This document shows positions 28,899-35,851 of a DNA stretch of 51,197 bases, in pieces. Position numbers and translations under genes: made by a program. Origin of the DNA: a virus. The stretch lies in the IMG/VR virus record IMGVR_UViG_3300005663_000062, positions 1-51,197 of that record; one strand, written 5' to 3'. Every line of letters begins with the position of its first letter. Within the stretch, counting starts at the first letter, position 1. Under the pieces are notes generated by a model. That model saw only the letters and a program-made list of their open reading frames with translations. It searched no databases and was not told where the DNA came from.

Positions 28899-29228
28899 TC
28901 ATTGTCCTTTCTCTTCAATTAATTCTTTCGGGTATCCACACAGGATTTCCGAATATTCATCTTTCTTAGCTCTCAATCGCCATATCGCTTCTTTGCCTTC
29001 GTCCCTGCCACTAACGAGTAACGCTTCCGGGTGTTCTGTACGGTAGTATATATTCTCCTGCCAGCAAGTTTCGTCAACGACAGTTACCGTCTGGACGTAC
29101 CATTTACCTCTCTGCTTAACCTTACCGATATACATTATCGTAGCCCGGACACAGTCAGCGTGGGGAGTGAGCTTAGTGTACTCCGTATCCTTATAGAGAG
29201 GCATTTCGTAAACGTCTCGCAGATTCAT
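28899..29228 (-). CDS. Possible OB-fold protein next to the SSB-like gene
   Basis: 109 residues. VRATIMYIGKVKQRGKWYVQ TVTVVDETCWQENIYY is strand-rich like an OB fold, followed by a charged helix and YPKELIEEKGQ. One base separates it from the next start. May be a partner in single-strand handling; no family identified. Confidence 0.5.
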   Translation of the reverse strand: MNLRDVYEMPLYKDTEYTKLTPHADCVRATIMYIGKVKQRGKWYVQTVTVVDETCWQENIYYRTEHPEALLVSGRDEGKEAIWRLRAKKDEYSEILCGYPKELIEEKGQ

Positions 29229-29346
29229 GCTCTGTCTCCTGTATTGCTTTCATTATCAGTCTGCGCATCTTACGCACGTCTTTTCTCGGATAGCAGTCGC
29301 CTTCAGACTCTGCCATCGCCTGGATTGCTTGCGGGGGAGTTTTCAT
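29191..29346 (-). CDS. 51-residue basic protein
   Basis: ATG 29346 with GAGG at 6 nt; MKTPPQAIQAMAESEGDCYP RKDVRKMRRLIMKAI is basic helical. Overlaps both neighbours (44 and 38 nt), so it is less sure than others. Confidence 0.45.
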   Translation of the reverse strand: MKTPPQAIQAMAESEGDCYPRKDVRKMRRLIMKAIQETEHESARRLRNASL

Positions 29347-29620
29347 TATCTTCCTCTTTTTTCATAAGCTCTTTTGCTACAAGTGCCAACGGATTATCTG
29401 AGTCAATGTCGTAAGATAATTTCCCGCCCCATTTATTATAAAGTTGGTACACCTCAAATTCTGCAATAAATACACCCTGATAAACAACAACAATCCCTTC
29501 ATAGGCAAGGTGGACGCCATCAGCAAATGGAGCCTTATCACCAATTTTGTAGTGTGCCATACAACACTCTCCAGATTTTATCTGTATATATTTTTCACCA
29601 AATTCATCATAAAGTCCCAT
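29303..29620 (-). CDS. Small protein, unknown
   Basis: 105 residues. KIGDKAPFADGVHLAYEGIV VVYQGVFIAEFEVYQL is a small beta domain; the end is acidic and low-complexity. A start at the second ATG (about 29560) would also be possible. Unknown. Confidence 0.55.
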   Translation of the reverse strand: MGLYDEFGEKYIQIKSGECCMAHYKIGDKAPFADGVHLAYEGIVVVYQGVFIAEFEVYQLYNKWGGKLSYDIDSDNPLALVAKELMKKEEDNENSPASNPGDGRV

Positions 29621-29624
29621 TTTC

Positions 29625-29834
29625 TCATTCTCCTATACATTCTGGACATTTCAGTTTATTGATACAGCACTTCGGCACAGGGTCGCTTCTGTACCTCTTG
29701 CCACAGGCTACGCACAGCATGCGCCACGGCTTCGATAGTACGCCTCTTGACCGGAGTAGCAGCAGGTCGGATTCCCGCATATCACGCTCTAAGGCGTGGC
29801 GTAAGCCTATCATGCCGGGGAAGTCTTGTTTCAT
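29625..29834 (-). CDS. Small zinc-ribbon protein
   Basis: 69 residues. Basic helix first, then MLCVACGKRYRSDPVPKCCI NKLKCPECIGE, two or three Cys pairs. Coupled to the next gene by ATGA. Unknown. Confidence 0.6.
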   Translation of the reverse strand: MKQDFPGMIGLRHALERDMRESDLLLLRSRGVLSKPWRMLCVACGKRYRSDPVPKCCINKLKCPECIGE

Positions 29835-30256
29835 GGCTTCTCCTTGATGAGTTCGAGTTGAAGATAGCGAACGGCTAAACTGTTCAGTGGATATTTCAAT
29901 CCTCGTTTGCTTCTTTTCTTGATATAGTAACCCCCGTCATGGAATACGACGGTAGTCGTACCGTACATTCTTCTGAGCGTAGAGTTTTTACTTGGCGGTC
30001 TGCCGTTCAATGTCCTGTCCCCTATTTTTCTTGTCGATTGCAGGGTATCCCCCGCGAACACCTTATCGCCGTTCTTGTCGTCACAAACGTAGGGCAGGAT
30101 AGATAACTCCGTTATTTTGCAATTACATAAAAGTGGCGTAAATTCATTGTTACCATGCCAAGCCTCAAATGGATATTTTTGATAGAGAGGCTTTGCACCG
30201 TCGAATTTCATATACCCAACCGTCTTGCCGTCTTTCTTAAGTTTGAACAGGTTCAT
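29831..30256 (-). CDS. Diverged YopX-like protein
   Basis: 141 residues. ELSILPYVCDDKNGDKVFAG DTL resembles the central YopX block (TGLKDKNG..IYEGDi); the C-terminus LQLELIKEKP is short. First residues differ from the family. Next to a clearer YopX gene, so probably an old duplicate. Confidence 0.5.
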   Translation of the reverse strand: MNLFKLKKDGKTVGYMKFDGAKPLYQKYPFEAWHGNNEFTPLLCNCKITELSILPYVCDDKNGDKVFAGDTLQSTRKIGDRTLNGRPPSKNSTLRRMYGTTTVVFHDGGYYIKKRSKRGLKYPLNSLAVRYLQLELIKEKP

Positions 30257-30672
30257 TCCTTCTTTCCTTTGAGTAGTTCCGGGTTTTGATGGGCGTTGCC
30301 GATGATTTCAAAATCTATATAGTCATAAGTCGCAAGGGGGTATGAAGTCCGTCCATCGTCCCATTCAAAATAGACTCTCAGTTTTTTATCATCCCACTTG
30401 ACAATCCCTATATGTCCATTGTCGTCTTTGACCTTATCGCTAAAATAGCATTCTGTGTGCTTCTTATCCTTGAGGCCGACTTGCTGGCCTACTGTGCTTG
30501 GCTGGACTTCGATGAAATCTGTCTTGAGAAATAATATGTTTTTAGCGTTAATATCATCAGGTGAGGTAACAAACGGCACTATATAATGTTTATCTACAAC
30601 TTTAACATACCACCCATACACGAACTTCTTGCCGTCTATGGGGATGGCGCGGTAGGGTCTTGGATTGGTCAT
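30253..30672 (-). CDS. YopX family protein
   Basis: 139 residues. PYRAIPIDGKKFVYGWYV, STVGQQVGLKDKKHTECYFS DKV, HIGIVKWDDKKLRVYFEW and YIDFEIIGNAHQNPELL cover the whole family pattern. Function unknown. Start overlaps the upstream stop as ATGA. Confidence 0.85.
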   Translation of the reverse strand: MTNPRPYRAIPIDGKKFVYGWYVKVVDKHYIVPFVTSPDDINAKNILFLKTDFIEVQPSTVGQQVGLKDKKHTECYFSDKVKDDNGHIGIVKWDDKKLRVYFEWDDGRTSYPLATYDYIDFEIIGNAHQNPELLKGKKE

Positions 30673-30836
30673 ATTTTATCCCATCTTTCTTCTTTTAACT
30701 TTTCTATAAGTACTGATAATTCGTTTTGCCAAATCACAGTAGGAAAAACTATTTCTGCTTTTGGGAAATCTCCACGCCATATTTTTAACGCCTGCAAGAT
30801 TAACCTCTTTTCTATGTTTGTTAATTCTGGGTTCAT
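30669..30836 (-). CDS. 55-residue helical protein
   Basis: ATG 30836 and TGA 30671-30669, both ATGA-coupled to neighbours. MNPELTNIEKRLILQALKIW, then PTVIWQNELSVLIEKLKEER. Unknown; gene model strong because of both overlaps. Confidence 0.65.
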   Translation of the reverse strand: MNPELTNIEKRLILQALKIWRGDFPKAEIVFPTVIWQNELSVLIEKLKEERWDKI

Positions 30837-31261
30837 AATTTCACCTCTATCATTCTAACGCCCCAATTTAACGCTTCCTGATGCGTCGGGAAGAACACGT
30901 CAAGCCTTCGCCCCTTAATAGCGCCGCCCCTGTCCAATACCTCGGCATATCCATATCCCTTAATATCAATCCATGTTCCAAAAGGTATCGACTTAGGGGC
31001 GGCAATGAATTTGTCTCCATGAGCTATCATGTGGCCACTTGCTGTTACGTAATCACTGTATCGGCCACAGCAGAGTTTACACGGGCAGTAGGCCGTAACT
31101 CTCCATATCTGTGAAGTCTGCTCCTGTGGGGTGTCAGGGGCTTGTGTGGGGGTATGGCGGCACTCCGTTGCCTTGCCTCCTGCCCATACCGTTACTATTA
31201 GAATAGTTATTGCAAATAGTATATAACCAGAAATCATCGCTATTTTGTCTACCTTACTCAT
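30833..31261 (-). CDS. 3D-domain lytic enzyme with signal anchor (endolysin candidate)
   Basis: 142 residues from ATG 31261 (ATGA with upstream). One membrane segment (ISGYILFAITILIVTVWAG, residues 10-28), Pro/Thr linker, then a 3D domain: RVTAYCPCKLCCGRYSDY, TASGHMIAHGDKFIAAPKSI, FGTWIDIKGYGYAEVLD (Asp110), GGAIKGRRLDVFF (Asp121). 3D domains belong to the lytic transglycosylase (MltA/RlpA barrel) group that cuts peptidoglycan. The first of the three name-giving aspartates seems replaced (AAPK instead of a vDP). The only recognisable murein hydrolase in the genome. Confidence 0.75.
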   Translation of the reverse strand: MSKVDKIAMISGYILFAITILIVTVWAGGKATECRHTPTQAPDTPQEQTSQIWRVTAYCPCKLCCGRYSDYVTASGHMIAHGDKFIAAPKSIPFGTWIDIKGYGYAEVLDRGGAIKGRRLDVFFPTHQEALNWGVRMIEVKL

Positions 31262-31542
31262 GTTATCTCTTTCGCCTCCTTTAGGGCTTGTCTTAAGCCG
31301 CAAGTGCATTTAATCTTATCTGTTGGTAATATTGCGTGATAGTAAGGGCAGTCCCTTAGGTGGTTACCGTATTTCTTAAGTGCTTGCAGTAGCTTGTCGT
31401 ATTTGTTTTTCTCTTTCAGCAAGCCGAGAGTTAGTAAGTCAATATCCTTCATTTGTTTTTCTTCTCCAAGAAATTGACCTACGCTTATTGCTTCGTACAC
31501 AGCGCCTTCAGCTTGCTGTTTAAGTTCTTCTATTCTATCCAT
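31258..31542 (-). CDS. Small helical protein with C-terminal CxC
   Basis: 94 residues, helical, containing LRDCPYYHAILPTDKIKCTC GLRQAL. Preceded by TTTAGGAG. Unknown. Confidence 0.55.
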   Translation of the reverse strand: MDRIEELKQQAEGAVYEAISVGQFLGEEKQMKDIDLLTLGLLKEKNKYDKLLQALKKYGNHLRDCPYYHAILPTDKIKCTCGLRQALKEAKEIT

Positions 31543-31554
31543 AATTCTTTACTC

Positions 31555-31629
31555 CTAAAATAAAGGGCGGTCAGGGTCGTCCGAGCTTTGCATAGAATTA
31601 ACTTCCTTGTATTTATCCTGCCGCCCTTT
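31555..31629 (-). other. Long hairpin overlapping a 12-codon ORF
   Basis: AAAGGGCGG (31562-31570) plus CAGG (31572-31575) pair with 31617-31629: 13 bp with one bulged base and a 41-nt loop. On the minus strand the loop carries AAGGAAG and ATG 31593 of a 12-codon ORF (MQSSDDPDRPLF) that ends at 31555 past the stem. Leader peptide or riboregulator; unproven. Confidence 0.45.
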
Positions 31630-31636
31630 CATGCCT

Positions 31637-31972
31637 TTACTCAATCAATGCTTTTAATTCTGCTTCTGCTTTGTCGCATCTCGTTCTGAAATTATCATAC
31701 CAGCCTTTTTCTTCTGTTCTTAGACTGGATATTTTACGGTAAGCCGCTAAGAGTATTGCTATTTTCTCATTCGGCGGTTTATCAACACAGTCGGGACAGA
31801 AATTGCCATCACCTGAGCCGCTAAAATGGACAGCGTGGCTATACTCTATCATCTCACCTTTTTTCTTACAGTCATAGCATGCACACTTGCCACAACCGAG
31901 GCATATATAAGTCAAGCCTCCATTATCGCATGTATCACAAAAATCTACCTGTTTCGTAATGGCTTTCTTCAT
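31637..31972 (-). CDS. Zinc-binding protein with several Cys pairs
   Basis: 111 residues. VDFCDTCDNGGLTYICLGCG KCACYDCKKKGEM, then HAVHF and NFCPDCVDKP: enough ligands for two metal ions, B-box/ZZ-like spacing. C-terminal coiled coil (WYDNFRTRCDKAEAELKALI). Unknown. Confidence 0.6.
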   Translation of the reverse strand: MKKAITKQVDFCDTCDNGGLTYICLGCGKCACYDCKKKGEMIEYSHAVHFSGSGDGNFCPDCVDKPPNEKIAILLAAYRKISSLRTEEKGWYDNFRTRCDKAEAELKALIE

Positions 31973-32035
31973 TTCTATTCTCCTTTACTGTGTTTATTTC
32001 GTCTATATCTTGTTATCGCTTTAGTTCTAAATAAT

Positions 32036-32084
32036 AGGGACGGGCTTTTAGTGGAGGAAAGGAGAAAGGATTTGACCCGTCCCT
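32036..32084. other. Long-loop hairpin in intergenic gap
   Basis: AGGGACGGG (32036-32044) pairs with CCCGTCCCT (32076-32084), 9 bp, 31-nt purine-rich loop. The gap 31973-32124 has no ORF. Resembles the other long-loop stems of this genome. Confidence 0.4.
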
Positions 32085-32124
32085 TGAGTTGCTTGATTAA
32101 CTTTTTACAGAGCGTTATAAGTGC

Positions 32125-32520
32125 TTACTGGGACTCTGCCGAATTGATGGCGGCTTTGATTTGCTCGTATATTATATTTATCTTCGTACCTTGTTTGTTT
32201 ATGCCCATTGGTATTGTTACATTGCTTAATAGTATTCTGGCATTCTTGCACGCATCTAATAACTCAGGTGCGGCGGCTATGAGATTAGCGTGGACTTCGT
32301 CTTCTTCTGCGTTGCAATCATCTTCTCCGTACCAGATAACCATAGCTATAGTAACGAAAGCGCCATCATCGCCTTTGTATCCAACGAAAATACAATCTTC
32401 ATCTTCACATTTTCTCGTTATCCATTTTTTTTCACTCATATCATCCTCACTTTCTTTGATTCTCTCTTCCAGCCCCTTAACCTCTACAAGGCTGTGCCTG
32501 CCGAATGTGGCTATGTTCAT
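32125..32520 (-). CDS. Small conserved phage protein (AAAPELLDAC end)
   Basis: 131 residues from ATG 32520 (AAGGGA upstream); a second start at 32439 also has a good site (GAGG). WITRKCEDEDCIFVGYKGDD GAFVTIAMVIW then VHANLIAAAPELLDACKNAR, the usual end of a common phage family of unknown role. Confidence 0.6.
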   Translation of the reverse strand: MNIATFGRHSLVEVKGLEERIKESEDDMSEKKWITRKCEDEDCIFVGYKGDDGAFVTIAMVIWYGEDDCNAEEDEVHANLIAAAPELLDACKNARILLSNVTIPMGINKQGTKINIIYEQIKAAINSAESQ

Positions 32521-32524
32521 GGTT

Positions 32525-33016
32525 CTATCCCTTGTCCTGTTTGGCTTTGAGTATGACTTGGCCGAGTTTGCGATGGATTTCTTCGGCTACTCCAATCTTA
32601 AACCAGTCAGCTTTGCCTCGTGTTCCAAGCCAAACGTATCCTTGCCTCATGCAATCCATTACTATATCGTTGCCACATGCTCCATCGGAGCTATTCCATT
32701 GCTCCAGTGGCTTTATGGCTTTGAGGTCGTCGCCGAGATTGCCTAATAATGTATGACCAGAAAACGGTTTATTTACAACTACACCAGAGCCTTGTTTAGC
32801 TCCAAATAGCTCAATATCTCCTTTGCGTTTTGCATACAGAAACATTGTACCATCCGAATTCACCCCGTAGTCTAAGTGCCTCAGTTCCGGCTTCGGCTTC
32901 TTCTCCTCTGCTACCAGCTTCGCCAGTCTGTCAACTTCATTATTGGCTTCGGCAAGGGCTAAGTCCCTGTCTTTCTTTGCCTGTTCTAACTGTGTTTCGA
33001 GTTGTTGCTTGCTCAT
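32525..33016 (-). CDS. Coiled-coil plus beta-domain protein
   Basis: 163 residues from ATG 33016 (GGAG at 8 nt). QLETQLEQAKKDRDLALAEA is a coiled coil; then YGVNSDGTMFLYAKRKGDIE and a C-terminal alpha/beta part (WLGTRGKADWFKIGVAEEIH). Unknown. Confidence 0.6.
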   Translation of the reverse strand: MSKQQLETQLEQAKKDRDLALAEANNEVDRLAKLVAEEKKPKPELRHLDYGVNSDGTMFLYAKRKGDIELFGAKQGSGVVVNKPFSGHTLLGNLGDDLKAIKPLEQWNSSDGACGNDIVMDCMRQGYVWLGTRGKADWFKIGVAEEIHRKLGQVILKAKQDKG

Positions 33017-33058
33017 GTTCATTCTCCTAAATATCAAGTTCCATAAGCCCGCCCAATG

Positions 33059-33286
33059 TTACTTGGACGGTAGTGCGGAGCTTAATCTTTTAATACAATG
33101 ACCCCGCCAAACCAATTCACAAGTTTGAGGCATATCTCTATCTCTTGGAGCATAATCACAGAAACATCTATGCCATAATGCAGGTCCACCATCTTTGTCA
33201 TATAAAAAATATTGGCATATCTCCGCTTTTACATAATCCCCTTCTGTATTCGCCTTTCTTATCTGGGCAGTATCTATTGTTTTCAT
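33059..33286 (-). CDS. Small protein, unknown
   Basis: 75 residues. KAEICQYFLYDKDGGPALWH RCFCDYAPRDRDMPQTCELV has several Cys/His that could bind metal. AAAGGAG upstream. Unknown. Confidence 0.55.
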   Translation of the reverse strand: MKTIDTAQIRKANTEGDYVKAEICQYFLYDKDGGPALWHRCFCDYAPRDRDMPQTCELVWRGHCIKRLSSALPSK

Positions 33287-33603
33287 TTCATTCTCCTTTC
33301 AAGAGATAAAATACCGAGGACGGAGGGTGAAGAGCACTGCCGAATTGGTCAGAACAACTCCGCCTCGGTACAAAACTACGTTGATTGTTTTCGTGCTCTT
33401 CATTTTCACGTTCTCTATTAATTTGTCACTATTACTATCGGATATTAGAACCGAAAACTTCAATAATTACCAGAAAATTCTTGCGAGAAATATGCACTTT
33501 TTTACAAGTATTGAATTGTCAATTACTTACAAGCGAAAATAATAGAGACAGTGACGTCGTGCCACTGCCTCTACCGGAGGGTGAATGAGCTTTTGTTATT
33601 TTA
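33287..33603. other. 317-bp noncoding spacer rich in RNA structure
   Basis: No ORF. Contains the interleaved stems at 33312-33402, a TCTCTATTA/TAATAGAGA pair (33412-33420 with 33540-33548), a local hairpin near 33505-33530, a GAGxCAGTG/CACTGxCTC hairpin (33544-33571), and a direct repeat CGGAGGGTGAA(T)GAGC at about 33321 and 33574. The whole looks like a folded RNA or replication site. Confidence 0.5.
33312..33402. ncRNA. Pseudoknot-like pair of stems
   Basis: Stem A: TACCGAGG (33312-33319) and GGAG (33322-33325) with CTCC (33358-33361) and CCTCGGTA (33363-33370). Stem B: TGAAGAGCAC (33328-33337) with GTGCTCTTCA (33393-33402). Order A B A' B', so both at once form an H-type pseudoknot. All Watson-Crick, so the strand cannot be told. 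Confidence 0.5.
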
Positions 33604-33987
33604 CTAAAATGCGAGTTGCATATATTCTATAATATTAGGCGCGTATTTCTCTATGGCTTTTTGAGATACCGAACCTAACAGCCTTACCTTTAATCCCAAG
33701 AATAAACCCAACTCATAATCTGACTGTTCCGGCAACTCTGCCAACCTGTCAAGTTCGATTATGGCATCAGTAACTTCATTCGGAAGCTCGTTTATTCTAC
33801 TGCCGAGAGCGCCTTTGATAAATCCAGACTGGATAGGCCAGACGGACAGACAGTTTGTAGATACTTCCCGTATCGTCTCAGCATTCTTAACGTTCTCAAT
33901 AGATAAGTCGATAGCAGATTTCCTTATAGTAGCACAGCCGCTACTCAGTAGAAACGCCACCAATAAGATTGTCATTGTTTTCTTCAT
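33604..33987 (-). CDS. Lipoprotein, 127 residues
   Basis: ATG 33987 with GGAG at 6 nt. Signal KKTMTILLVAFLLSSGC with lipobox LSSGC, so exported and lipidated, then a mostly helical domain (NVKNAETIREVSTNCLSVWP; IIELDRLAELPEQSDYELGL). Either an o-spanin-like lysis part or a superinfection-exclusion lipoprotein; it lies in a lysis-like group. Confidence 0.7.
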   Translation of the reverse strand: MKKTMTILLVAFLLSSGCATIRKSAIDLSIENVKNAETIREVSTNCLSVWPIQSGFIKGALGSRINELPNEVTDAIIELDRLAELPEQSDYELGLFLGLKVRLLGSVSQKAIEKYAPNIIEYMQLAF

Positions 33988-34156
33988 TCTTTTCTCCATT
34001 ATCAATATTCCATTGACGGTTAATTGCGTAAACGGCGATTATTAAAACACAACCACATACTGCAAGCTCGATATAAGTTTCTGGCCTATAAGCTACTAAT
34101 GCTGTTATCGCAGTAATCGCTATGCCTTTTTTTCTGGATTCAACTGTCTTTTCCAT
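33941..34156 (-). CDS. Small membrane protein, holin-like
   Basis: 71 residues. Basic start then two hydrophobic stretches (GIAITAITALVAY and YIELAVCGCVLIIAVYAI) and an acidic Asn/Glu tail. AAGGAG upstream of ATG 34156. Size and layout fit a class II holin, but no family is recognised. Confidence 0.6.
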   Translation of the reverse strand: MEKTVESRKKGIAITAITALVAYRPETYIELAVCGCVLIIAVYAINRQWNIDNGEKNEENNDNLIGGVSTE

Positions 34157-34313
34157 GTTTTCTCCTTATTCTTTCGTCCAGCCAATGATAGCGTTCGTTG
34201 AGTTTGGCGTATTTCGTCATACTCATATCAGTGCCGTCGCTCATAGCTTCTGTTAGTGTCTCGGCGATTCGGTGGCGCTCGTCAATCATCTGTTGCAGAG
34301 TCATTCGTTTCAT
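34140..34313 (-). CDS. 57-residue helical protein
   Basis: ATG 34313 to TGA 34142-34140. MKRMTLQQMIDERHRIAETL, then KYAKLNERYHWLDERIRRKH. Overlaps neighbours (32 and 17 nt). Unknown; may be tied to the lysis group. Confidence 0.5.
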   Translation of the reverse strand: MKRMTLQQMIDERHRIAETLTEAMSDGTDMSMTKYAKLNERYHWLDERIRRKHGKDS

Positions 34314-34521
34314 TAGTCAAGACTTGCTCGATTAATTTATATCGCTTTTCGTCTTCTGCGCAAAGAAAGCAATGGTCGTGGAAATATTCGTGGTCATGCT
34401 GATGTTTTGGGTGATGCTTCTCGATAAATTCTCTCAGCCTCTTGTTCTCGGCTTGGAGGTCTTTATATTTCTGTTTAAGCTCCATTGCTGCCAATATTCC
34501 TGTTGCCATATCATTTGTCAT
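34282..34521 (-). CDS. Coiled-coil His-rich protein
   Basis: 79 residues. KQKYKDLQAENKRLREFIEK HHPKHQHDHEYFHDHCFLC: coiled coil followed by a His/Cys cluster that could bind metal. ATGA with the upstream lipoprotein. Unknown. Confidence 0.6.
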   Translation of the reverse strand: MTNDMATGILAAMELKQKYKDLQAENKRLREFIEKHHPKHQHDHEYFHDHCFLCAEDEKRYKLIEQVLTNETNDSATDD

Positions 34522-34697
34522 TTTCTTTCCTCATAATCTTTCAATTGTTTTTGTGCCCACAACGCTCTTGTAACGTATAGTCTGTACTCAGCTTGCTTTG
34601 CAGGTGAAATCTTGATGTCGGGGACGGGATTGATGCGGATGCGATTGTCGGTACAGCCTGTGAGAAATACGATACAGATTAGTAGTAACCATTTCAT
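34518..34697 (-). CDS. Small lipoprotein, o-spanin candidate
   Basis: 59 residues from ATG 34697, GGAGG at 8 nt. MKWLLLICIVFLTGCTDNR has lipobox LTGC; the rest RINPVPDIKISPAKQAEYRL is short with a helical end, like small outer-membrane spanins. First gene after a consensus promoter. Confidence 0.65.
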   Translation of the reverse strand: MKWLLLICIVFLTGCTDNRIRINPVPDIKISPAKQAEYRLYVTRALWAQKQLKDYEERK

Positions 34698-34721
34698 ATT
34701 CATATCCTCCAATTTCACAGC

Positions 34722-34750
34722 ATTATACCATGAACAGGAAAGTATGTCAA
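34722..34750 (-). promoter_or_regulatory. Consensus sigma70-type promoter
   Basis: Minus strand TTGACA (34750-34745), 17-nt spacer, TATAAT (34727-34722), plus TGG just before the -10. All twelve box bases match. It would drive the small lipoprotein gene and the leftward small-gene block. Confidence 0.8.
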
Positions 34751-34751
34751 A

Positions 34752-34973
34752 CTATTTCTTGACCGCATCCCAAATCATATCAATTTTTTCACCCATATTA
34801 CCGACCTTTTCCTCGAATTTTATGCGATGGTCAGAGTTCAATTTAATTTCAGGCTGCATTTTAGTATTATCCTCCACCTGATGGCCTAATGAGGCATAGC
34901 CATAGATTATGCTTGCAAGAAGAGTTATAATTGCTATGGCCATTGCGCCGTACGTCTTGATGCTGTTTGTCAT
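34752..34973 (-). CDS. Single-pass membrane protein, i-spanin/holin-like
   Basis: 73 residues. TYGAMAIAIITLLASIIYGY is one membrane segment; the outside part DHRIKFEEKVGNMGEKIDMI is helical. N-in/C-out fits an inner-membrane spanin or pinholin. It lies last in the fibre gene group, just before the consensus promoter. Confidence 0.6.
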   Translation of the reverse strand: MTNSIKTYGAMAIAIITLLASIIYGYASLGHQVEDNTKMQPEIKLNSDHRIKFEEKVGNMGEKIDMIWDAVKK

Positions 34974-34984
34974 GCTGTTTTCCT

Positions 34985-35851
34985 TTATTTAGCTGCTGCC
35001 GTTCTTGTTCCTATCGTATCGGATTCGATATGTAAACCTACTTCTGTCAGGAATGGATCGCCCGTAGGCTCTGTGCCTGTTGAGGCTATCCTTCTTACCC
35101 TGCCTTTAACTATCGCTCCCTGAACAAAACTTCCCGATGTATCGTTATCTATATGGAGTGTGAATCCGGTAAGGTCTGTTGTTGATGCGGGTATAGTCAA
35201 TTCTCCATCAATCGTAGTCGTAGCTGGATACACATCTCCAAAACCAGCTTCAGGGGGAACGTCTGCGATTGTATATTCTATTTCAAACTTAATAGTCCTG
35301 TCATCTACATTACTTCCATTTAATGCACCATGAATGTGAAACTCAATCAAAGCAGCATTCTTATAAGAATGAGCGAGTTCAGTAGAGAACTCCTGAAAGT
35401 CATTCAAGTCATAAGCGTAGGCGTTAAGATTGCCAACGAAGCTATCCCACGAAGGTGCGTTTGCCGCCGGTACTCTCGCACTGGATAGAGGAACGACTAA
35501 ATCATTAAACACAGTTGCAGCACCATTCATTACATAAGTGCCGTCAGCTTCAAAATGAGAATAATCTACTGCTCCACCGAACCATGCTTCTCCTTGCACT
35601 TCCAAATTCTTTTCAATAAGTAAATGGCCGCCGGAATCACTTACATGGTTAGCCGAAATCGTTGTCGTACTAATTATGTTTAAAGCAGTTGTCGTTACGC
35701 CCGGTGCGGCAGGTGCTATAGTACCCGGAAAACCTATTATATGTAATCGGTCAACAGAAGAAAGAATACCATCCGGCACAGGGGCAACGACAAGAAACAT
35801 CAAGCTCATGCCAAGCATTGACCGCCTTTTTGTCTCAGTATCTATTGCCAT
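34985..35851 (-). CDS. Tail fibre / receptor-type virion protein
   Basis: 288 residues. The start KRRSMLGMSLMFLVVAPVPDG is a short attachment motif seen in phage structural proteins. The C-terminal half contains HSYKNAALIEFHIHGALNGS, DRTIKFEIEYTIADVPPEAG, VYPATTTIDGELTIPAST and KGRVRRIASTGTEPTGDPFL TEVGLHIESDTIGTR, a beta-sandwich head domain common at the end of phage fibres. Likely receptor contact. Start overlaps the upstream stop. Confidence 0.65.
   Translation of the reverse strand: MAIDTETKRRSMLGMSLMFLVVAPVPDGILSSVDRLHIIGFPGTIAPAAPGVTTTALNIISTTTISANHVSDSGGHLLIEKNLEVQGEAWFGGAVDYSHFEADGTYVMNGAATVFNDLVVPLSSARVPAANAPSWDSFVGNLNAYAYDLNDFQEFSTELAHSYKNAALIEFHIHGALNGSNVDDRTIKFEIEYTIADVPPEAGFGDVYPATTTIDGELTIPASTTDLTGFTLHIDNDTSGSFVQGAIVKGRVRRIASTGTEPTGDPFLTEVGLHIESDTIGTRTAAAK

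Noticed and set aside
31826-32746. 306-codon open frame on the plus strand
   Set aside because: Antisense to three leftward small genes that have ribosome sites and coupled overlaps; composition is that of a shadow.
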